Positions 42,304-46,967 of a stretch of DNA of 46,967 nt are shown here, one piece after another. The translations under genes and the position numbers were made by a program. This stretch comes from Dysgonamonadaceae bacterium (lineage in GTDB: Bacteria > Bacteroidota > Bacteroidia > Bacteroidales > Azobacteroidaceae), in the NCBI GenBank assembly GCA_031272085.1, contig JAISUN010000012.1, forward strand, positions 1-46,967, read 5' to 3'. Position 1 is the first letter of the stretch. Each line of letters begins with the position of its first letter. Below the pieces are notes generated by a model. That model made no database searches. It worked only from the letters and a program-made list of their open reading frames with translations, and was not told the DNA's origin.

Positions 42304-43901
42304 CCGAAGCGGTTCAGGGCGGAAAGCCTTTCGACCCATTGGATATGAACAATTATCGGGTTGAAAGGCTTCCAAAGCCCCAAAAATCAAAGTTTGAAAA
42401 ATGGATGTCGATAATCGGGGCGCCACTTGCTGTCGCAGTTTTCATCTGGCTTTACCGGTTTGCCGATTTTTCATTTCTCAACAACATAAATGCGGAGTTT
42501 CTCGACAAGGACGCCTCGAAACGCTATGCCGAAATCGGCGCGGCCGCCTTTACGAGAAGCAATTACGCAATGCTGGCAATTTTTGCGGCTGCCATAATAC
42601 TGTGGATTACCGAGGCTGTCCCGAATTATCTTACATCGCTGCTTGTGATACTTGCCATTGTGCTGACGGGCGTAACATCGGAAAAAACCGCTTACGCCCA
42701 ACTCGGCCATCCGGTAATGTGGCTCAATATTCTTTCGTTTGTATTAGCGAGCATGCTGGTTAAAACGCAGGTAGCCAAGCGGTTTGCCCTCTGGTTTGTG
42801 ATTCGCTTCGGGAAAAACGCTTCGATGATTATCATCAGTTTTATGGTCATAAATATTGTGCTGTCTGCCTTTATTTCGGCAACTACGGCCAAAGCGGCCA
42901 TTTTGCTGCCTATTTTTATGGTTGTAGCCGCTATTTACGGGGCTTCGAGCGATAAACGGAATAATTTCGGGCGCAATTTGGTTTTGCAAAATCTTTTTCA
43001 GATAAATATGGGCGCAACCGGCTTCATTACCGGCTCCGGCGCAAACTTGCTGGCCGGTTCGATGATTGCCGGCGCAATGGGCTGGCAAATTTTCAGTTTT
43101 CAGGACTGGTTTATTGCCGCTTTTCCGCTCTGCATAACGATTATGTTGATTGGATGGTTCGTCGGTACAAAAATATTTTTCCCTCTGAAAAAAGAAGAAC
43201 AGGTTCCGCAAATTGAAGGCGGAATCGAGCGTTTGAAAGCCGAATTGCACGCGCTTGGCCGAATGAAAGGCGAAGAATTCCGCGCTATCGGGATTTTTGT
43301 TGTAGTGCTGCTCCTTTGGGCTACCGACAAGCAGCACGGAATCAGCCAGACCGCCGTCGCTTTCGGAGGCGCTATCGTAGCCCTGCTGCCCGGAATAGGA
43401 ATCGTAAAATGGAACGACGTGGACATCCCCTGGCATCTGCTTCTGTTTTCGGCCGGCGCTTACACGCTTGGAGCCGGACTGGAAGCGACCGGATTGCCCG
43501 CAACCATCATCGATTCGGCATTCAATGCGTTTGGAATATCGCCCGATACGCCATTTTGGGCGATTTATCTGATTTTGACCGGAGCGATGCTGTTTTCGGC
43601 GCTGATGTTCGAGAGCAAAACGATGAGGGCGCTGATTTTCGTACCGATAGCGATAGGCGTCGCCCAGAAATTCGGATATCCGATTTTGAGCCTGTCTTTT
43701 CCGGTAGCCCTGTTGATAGAACACGTTTACGTGCTGCCGTTCAACAGCAAACCCGCCGCACTGCTATATACAACCGGCCATTACGGATGGAGCGACACTT
43801 TCAAGTTCGGCTTCACAATGATGTGCATCTCGTGGATAATCATCATCTTATGGGGCGAAACCGTATTGCGCTGGCTGGGTTATACAAGCGGAGTGTTCTG
43901 A
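42297..43901 (+). CDS. DASS/SLC13-like anion transporter
   Basis: A 534-residue inner-membrane protein with about 12 hydrophobic segments, related to the sodium-coupled sulfate/phosphate/dicarboxylate (SLC13) group. Recognisable parts: ITEAVPNYLTSLLVILAIVLTGV, LSAFISATTAKAAILLPIFMV, GATGFITGSGANLLAGSMI, PWHLLLFSAGAYTLGAGLEATG and SFPVALLIEHVYVLPFNSKPAALLYTTGHY. The usual Ser-Asn-Thr sodium-site motif appears as Ser-Ala-Thr in the first half. The ATG at 42297, overlapping the CYTH stop, was chosen; the first 40 residues form a cytoplasmic extension. It is the last gene of the phosphate operon. Substrate: an anion, possibly phosphate or a dicarboxylate. Confidence 0.82.
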   Translation: MVAEAVQGGKPFDPLDMNNYRVERLPKPQKSKFEKWMSIIGAPLAVAVFIWLYRFADFSFLNNINAEFLDKDASKRYAEIGAAAFTRSNYAMLAIFAAAIILWITEAVPNYLTSLLVILAIVLTGVTSEKTAYAQLGHPVMWLNILSFVLASMLVKTQVAKRFALWFVIRFGKNASMIIISFMVINIVLSAFISATTAKAAILLPIFMVVAAIYGASSDKRNNFGRNLVLQNLFQINMGATGFITGSGANLLAGSMIAGAMGWQIFSFQDWFIAAFPLCITIMLIGWFVGTKIFFPLKKEEQVPQIEGGIERLKAELHALGRMKGEEFRAIGIFVVVLLLWATDKQHGISQTAVAFGGAIVALLPGIGIVKWNDVDIPWHLLLFSAGAYTLGAGLEATGLPATIIDSAFNAFGISPDTPFWAIYLILTGAMLFSALMFESKTMRALIFVPIAIGVAQKFGYPILSLSFPVALLIEHVYVLPFNSKPAALLYTTGHYGWSDTFKFGFTMMCISWIIIILWGETVLRWLGYTSGVF

Positions 43902-43902
43902 T

Positions 43903-44835
43903 TTATTCCGCCTTTTCGTAGGCATCGACTATCCGCTGCACAAGTTTGTGGCGGACGATGTCTTTTTTGCTGAATTCGATTTGCGCAATGCCGGGAATAT
44001 CTTTCAAAACCTGCATCGCGTGAATTAATCCCGAACGTTGCGATGCGGGCAGGTCAATCTGCGTAATGTCACCGGTAACAATCATCTTGGCGTTCATTCC
44101 CATACGGGTAAGGAACATCTTAATCTGCTGAATGCTTGTGTTTTGCGCCTCGTCGAGGATAATCACGGCGTCGCTCAACGTGCGTCCGCGCATAAAAGCC
44201 AAAGGCGCAATCTGGATAATCTTGTTTTCGATGTATTCTTTCAGTTTCGCCATCGGAATCATATCTTCCAGAGCGTCGTAGAGCGGTTGCAGGTAGGGGT
44301 CGATTTTGTCCTTCATATCGCCGGGCAGAAAACCGAGTTTTTCGCCTGCTTCAACCGCCGGACGGCTCAAAATTATTTTCCGCACTTCTTTATTCTTCAA
44401 AGCCCTGACTGCCAGGGCAATAGCGGTATAAGTCTTGCCCGAACCCGCCGGCCCGATGGCAAACAGCAAGTCGTTGTCGGTAAAGGCATTAACCAATCGC
44501 TGCTGATTTTCGGTACGCGCCAGAATAGGCCGCCCGTTCATCCCGAAAATTATCAGGTTGTCCTGCTTTTGAACCGATGCGTTTTTGCCTTTGGCTATCG
44601 AGGTTACGGCCTCGTCGCTCAACAAATTAAGTTCGGCGCAATAGCGTTCCATTTCGCGGATTTTTTCCTCAAAATCAGCAAGTTCCTCTTCGTCGCCTAT
44701 CGCTTTAATGACATTTCCCCTCGCCACTATTCTCAACTTTGGATATAAAGACTTGATTAAGTGCAGGTTAGAATTATTAGCCCCGTAGAAAACCACAGGG
44801 TCTGCGTTGTCGATAATTATTACTCTCTCTATCAT
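43903..44835 (-). CDS. phoH: PhoH family ATPase
   Basis: A 310-residue cytoplasmic P-loop protein. Walker A is GPAGSGKT near residue 127 and Walker B is VIILDEAQN near 233, followed by FLTRMGMNAKMIVTGDITQIDLP and the C-terminal EFSKKDIVRHKLVQRIVDAYE. An N-terminal KH-like domain (LRIVARGNVIKAIGDEEELADFEE) precedes it. PhoH was first described as phosphate-starvation inducible and is now linked to RNA metabolism. It converges with the phosphate operon, one base from the transporter stop, and has its own consensus promoter. The placement next to phosphate genes may be coincidence. Confidence 0.92.
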   Translation of the reverse strand: MIERVIIIDNADPVVFYGANNSNLHLIKSLYPKLRIVARGNVIKAIGDEEELADFEEKIREMERYCAELNLLSDEAVTSIAKGKNASVQKQDNLIIFGMNGRPILARTENQQRLVNAFTDNDLLFAIGPAGSGKTYTAIALAVRALKNKEVRKIILSRPAVEAGEKLGFLPGDMKDKIDPYLQPLYDALEDMIPMAKLKEYIENKIIQIAPLAFMRGRTLSDAVIILDEAQNTSIQQIKMFLTRMGMNAKMIVTGDITQIDLPASQRSGLIHAMQVLKDIPGIAQIEFSKKDIVRHKLVQRIVDAYEKAE

Positions 44836-44855
44836 TCAAATTCCAAATTATTTTA

Positions 44856-44887
44856 CAAAAGTAGTCTTAATTTTCGTAAAACACAAA
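44856..44887 (-). promoter_or_regulatory. Consensus promoter of phoH
   Basis: Minus strand: TTTG (44887-44884), 20-bp spacer, TACTTTTG (44863-44856), 20 bp before the ATG. Confidence 0.7.
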
Positions 44888-44896
44888 AAAATTTTT

Positions 44897-44904
44897 TATC
44901 TTTG
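44897..44904 (+). promoter_or_regulatory. -7 element of the AAA+ ATPase gene
   Basis: TATCTTTG (TAnnTTTG) lies 23 bp before the ATG at 44928. A near -33 box TTTC is at 44872-44875 with a 21-bp spacer. Confidence 0.55.
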
Positions 44905-44927
44905 CCAACTTGTTTAGATGCAAATTT

Positions 44928-46106
44928 ATGGAATCCCTTTACAAAACTCATAAATATTTGATTGAACACCTCAATTTGCCGCTTCGCCGCAGGTTGATGG
45001 ACGAAATCAACTGGAACGACCGCCTGATTGGCATAAAAGGCTCGCGGGGAGTGGGAAAGACGAGTTTTTTGCTGCAATATGCGAAGGAGCATTTTGCGGC
45101 GGACGACAAGCGTTGCCTGTATATAAACCTGAATAATTTTTATTTTTCGGTAAAAACTATCAAGGATTTTGCAGGCGAATTTGTGAAAAACGGCGGAAAA
45201 GTCCTGCTCATCGACCAGATTTTCAAGTATCCCGAATGGGCGGAAGAACTGGCTTTTTGCTACGCACGCTATCCGAAACTGCAAATTATTTTTACCGGCT
45301 CGTCGGTTTTGAGGCTGAAAAATGAGAATTATCCGTTAGCAAACAAGGTTGTTTCCTACAATCTGCGCGGGTTTTCGTTCCGCGAATATTTGGAATTGGC
45401 GACAGGAAAAAAGTTCGAGGTCTATTCTTTGGAGCAGATTTTGAATGAACATTCAACTATCTCAAAATCAATATGTTCCCGGATAAAGCCTCTGGAACAT
45501 TTGCCGTCTTATATTCATCACGGCTACTATCCGTTTTTCCTCGAAAAGCGCAATTTTTCGGAAAACCTGCTGAAAACGATGAATATGATGTTGGAAGTTG
45601 ATGTGTTGAGTATCAACCAGATGGAACAAAATTACCTGCCGAAAATCCGCAAACTGATGTATCTTCTGTCCGAAGCGGCGCCTTCAAGTCCGAATGTCAG
45701 CAATTTGAGCAAGGAAATCGGCGCGTCGAGGGCTACGGTAATGAATTATATAAAGTATCTGAAAGATGCTCGATTAGTGAATTTGCTGTACGAAAAAGGC
45801 GAAGATTTCCCGAAAAAACCCCGGCTTGTTTATCTTCAAAATCCGAACCTGCTTTATGCTACGCGGATGATAACGGTTGACCCGCAAACTCTGCGCGAAA
45901 CCTTTTTTTACAGTCAGGTTCACAAAGATTACAAGGTTAATATGGGCGAAAAATCGGCGCAATTTTTGGTTGACGGGCAATATTTGTTTTCGGTAACGAA
46001 CGGCGTAAAAGATAAAAAATTATCCAATGCTTATTACGCTGCCGACGGCATAGAGAGCGGGGAAGAACGCATAATTCCGCTGTGGCTTTTCGGGTTTTTG
46101 TATTGA
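44928..46106 (+). CDS. AAA+ ATPase with winged-helix domain (DUF4143-ATPase relative)
   Basis: A 392-residue protein. The P-loop is GSRGVGKTSFLL near residue 39. The Walker B strand reads KVLLIDQIFKYPEW near residue 93, with Gln where the catalytic Glu usually stands. Sensor-like IIFTGSSVLRL follows, then LRGFSFREYLEL, a middle helical region, and a winged-helix segment LSKEIGASRATVMNYIKYLKDARLVNLL near residue 265. The C-terminus (about 300-392) corresponds to the DUF4143-like end but lacks a clear nuclease-like motif. The role is unknown. The ATG at 44928 is preferred over an in-frame TTG at 44910. It stands alone with its own promoter. Confidence 0.82.
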   Translation: MESLYKTHKYLIEHLNLPLRRRLMDEINWNDRLIGIKGSRGVGKTSFLLQYAKEHFAADDKRCLYINLNNFYFSVKTIKDFAGEFVKNGGKVLLIDQIFKYPEWAEELAFCYARYPKLQIIFTGSSVLRLKNENYPLANKVVSYNLRGFSFREYLELATGKKFEVYSLEQILNEHSTISKSICSRIKPLEHLPSYIHHGYYPFFLEKRNFSENLLKTMNMMLEVDVLSINQMEQNYLPKIRKLMYLLSEAAPSSPNVSNLSKEIGASRATVMNYIKYLKDARLVNLLYEKGEDFPKKPRLVYLQNPNLLYATRMITVDPQTLRETFFYSQVHKDYKVNMGEKSAQFLVDGQYLFSVTNGVKDKKLSNAYYAADGIESGEERIIPLWLFGFLY

Positions 46107-46179
46107 CCGTCAATTCATAAAAAAAACAAATAAAATAAAAAACTGCCATTTTGCAATGTCGAGATTACAAAATTATTTG

Positions 46180-46187
46180 TATCTTTG
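46180..46187 (+). promoter_or_regulatory. -7 element upstream of the 155-residue unknown protein
   Basis: TATCTTTG (TAnnTTTG) lies 64 bp before the ATG at 46252. The nearest upstream TTTG (46150-46153) is 26 bp away, longer than usual. Confidence 0.45.
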
Positions 46188-46251
46188 CAAATTCTTAACG
46201 TTTCTGTTCAAAACAAAAATTGGCTTTAAACAGATTAAAGGTACGTGATTT

Positions 46252-46719
46252 ATGGCAAAAATACGGGAAGACGACAATAATATTTACCTGAACGATTATA
46301 CGATTCCGAAAGGAATGGACAAATCGGATTTGAAAGCGAGGGAAAATATTATTTGGGCTATGATAGGCAAATGGATTTCAAAAAATCCGTTAAAACGCAG
46401 GAAGAATATTAATTTACAGGATTTTATTTACCTTCGTTTCGACGGGATGCAGGAAACAGTCAATAAGGCTGCGAGAAATTACAAATCTACTATGGCAATC
46501 AGCAGTTTGGACTACATCCTCGAAAATGCCGTAAAATCAGGAACGGATAAACCAATGTCGAAACGGCAGTCGGTTTTTGCAGAAATGATAATAATGTATG
46601 CGGATACAAAAGAGTATCTGCCATATTTTGAAAAAGTTAAGATGCTTGTTGGTATAACTAAACAAAAGAAAGATGCAAAGAAAATTCAATATTCAATTAC
46701 AGCAATTGAGCCGGTGTAA
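46252..46719 (+). CDS. Unrecognised 155-residue protein
   Basis: A soluble, basic, mostly helical protein starting MAKIREDDNNIYLNDYTIPKG. I do not recognise the family. Visible features: an acidic/asparagine-rich start, a basic stretch KNPLKRRKNINLQDFIYLRFDGMQ, a middle helix AISSLDYILENAVKSG and a lysine-rich C-terminus (KQKKDAKKIQYSITAIEP). There is no signal peptide or membrane segment. The gene stands alone, and its stop lies at the 3' end of the oppositely oriented candidate small RNA. Confidence 0.6.
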   Translation: MAKIREDDNNIYLNDYTIPKGMDKSDLKARENIIWAMIGKWISKNPLKRRKNINLQDFIYLRFDGMQETVNKAARNYKSTMAISSLDYILENAVKSGTDKPMSKRQSVFAEMIIMYADTKEYLPYFEKVKMLVGITKQKKDAKKIQYSITAIEPV

Positions 46720-46786
46720 AATAAAAAAGTCTTTTAGATTTACGCCGCAGGTTCGTGCATTGCTACTAAAAGACTTTGTTATTTAG
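46718..46786 (-). ncRNA. Candidate small RNA (about 70 nt) with own promoter and terminator stem
   Basis: On the minus strand a consensus promoter (46791-46821) is followed, from about 46786, by a short leader and then a perfect 12-bp stem: AAAGTCTTTTAG (46777-46766) and CTAAAAGACTTT (46737-46726), enclosing a 28-nt loop (46765-46738), then TTTATTTT. The final stem plus T-run works as an intrinsic terminator. The loop is GC-richer than its surroundings, with a possible inner GCA/TGC pairing. There is no reading frame of note. It is not a family I can name. The ends are estimates. Confidence 0.6.
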
Positions 46787-46790
46787 ACGA

Positions 46791-46821
46791 CAAAAGTACA
46801 ACTTTTTTTTGAAACAACAAA
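46791..46821 (-). promoter_or_regulatory. Consensus promoter pointing away from the oxidoreductase gene, into the hairpin region
   Basis: Minus strand: TTTG (46821-46818), 19-bp spacer, TACTTTTG (46798-46791). No protein gene begins downstream on this strand. Confidence 0.65.
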
Positions 46822-46863
46822 ATTTTGAAAATAATTTATTAGAAATAAAATTAAATATAGTAA

Positions 46864-46967
<104 letters not shown>

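Noticed and set aside
42744-43724. Open frame of 326 codons opposite the DASS-like transporter
   Set aside because: Antisense shadow rich in Arg, Gln and His; no start context and no recognisable domain.

Overview
The window looks like a chromosomal segment of a Bacteroidota bacterium, probably of the order Bacteroidales. Three kinds of evidence support this. Many intergenic regions carry the Bacteroidota promoter form TTTG-N19-21-TAnnTTTG. The gene set is typical (rpmB-rpmG-DUF4295-ftsY-rimO, DUF4491, DUF6057-like, Omp28-like, secreted proteins with type IX sorting tails). Intergenic DNA is AT-rich between genes of moderate GC. I see no insertion sequence, prophage, CRISPR array or rRNA. One tRNA-Arg(CCG) is present. 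Placement below order level is not possible from sequence reading alone.

Layout. 1-0.55 kb: the end of an AAA+/DUF4143-type ATPase and a 25-codon stub resembling a protein-kinase N-terminus. 0.55-4.85 kb, minus: sodium:alanine symporter, GlsB-like membrane protein, mutS2. 4.96-6.4 kb, plus: Gfo/Idh/MocA oxidoreductase and GNAT acetyltransferase. 6.4-10.1 kb, minus: a beta-mannan-type operon (GH130 mannosylglucose phosphorylase, cellobiose/mannobiose 2-epimerase), the remnant of a sodium:sugar symporter, and a nucleotidyltransferase. 10.3-12.3 kb: a carboxylase/decarboxylase subunit, a terminator and the tRNA. 12.3-18.6 kb: orphan PstS-like lipoprotein, DUF6057-like membrane protein, PD40 lipoprotein with a CXXCH motif, mnmA, DUF4491. 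18.6-20.3 kb, minus: an ECF sigma / anti-sigma-like / secreted protein set. 20.3-23.3 kb, minus: rimO, ftsY, DUF4295, rpmG, rpmB. 23.5-31.0 kb, minus: three large secreted proteins in one operon (Omp28-like, propeller-like, fibronectin type III). 31.1-35.3 kb: Lrp/AsnC regulator, Spy-like small protein, leuB, Sua5/YrdC, polyprenyl sugar-phosphate transferase.

The most interesting region is 35.5-43.9 kb. Seven tightly spaced plus-strand genes form an apparent phosphate/polyphosphate operon: DUF47 (PhoU-like), a PiT phosphate permease fused to a coiled coil and a LuxR-type DNA-binding domain, an OprO/OprP-type phosphate porin, a lamin-tail-domain lipoprotein, a divergent CYTH-like protein, a canonical CYTH (triphosphate tunnel) protein, and a DASS/SLC13-type anion transporter. 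A perfect 10-bp inverted repeat lies at the promoter. The fused permease could act as a membrane-bound transporter-sensor controlling its own operon; this is inference.

The right edge holds phoH (minus), a second AAA+ ATPase, an unrecognised 155-residue protein, a candidate small RNA on the minus strand (about 46718-46786) with its own consensus promoter and intrinsic terminator, and the first codons of a pyruvate:ferredoxin oxidoreductase.
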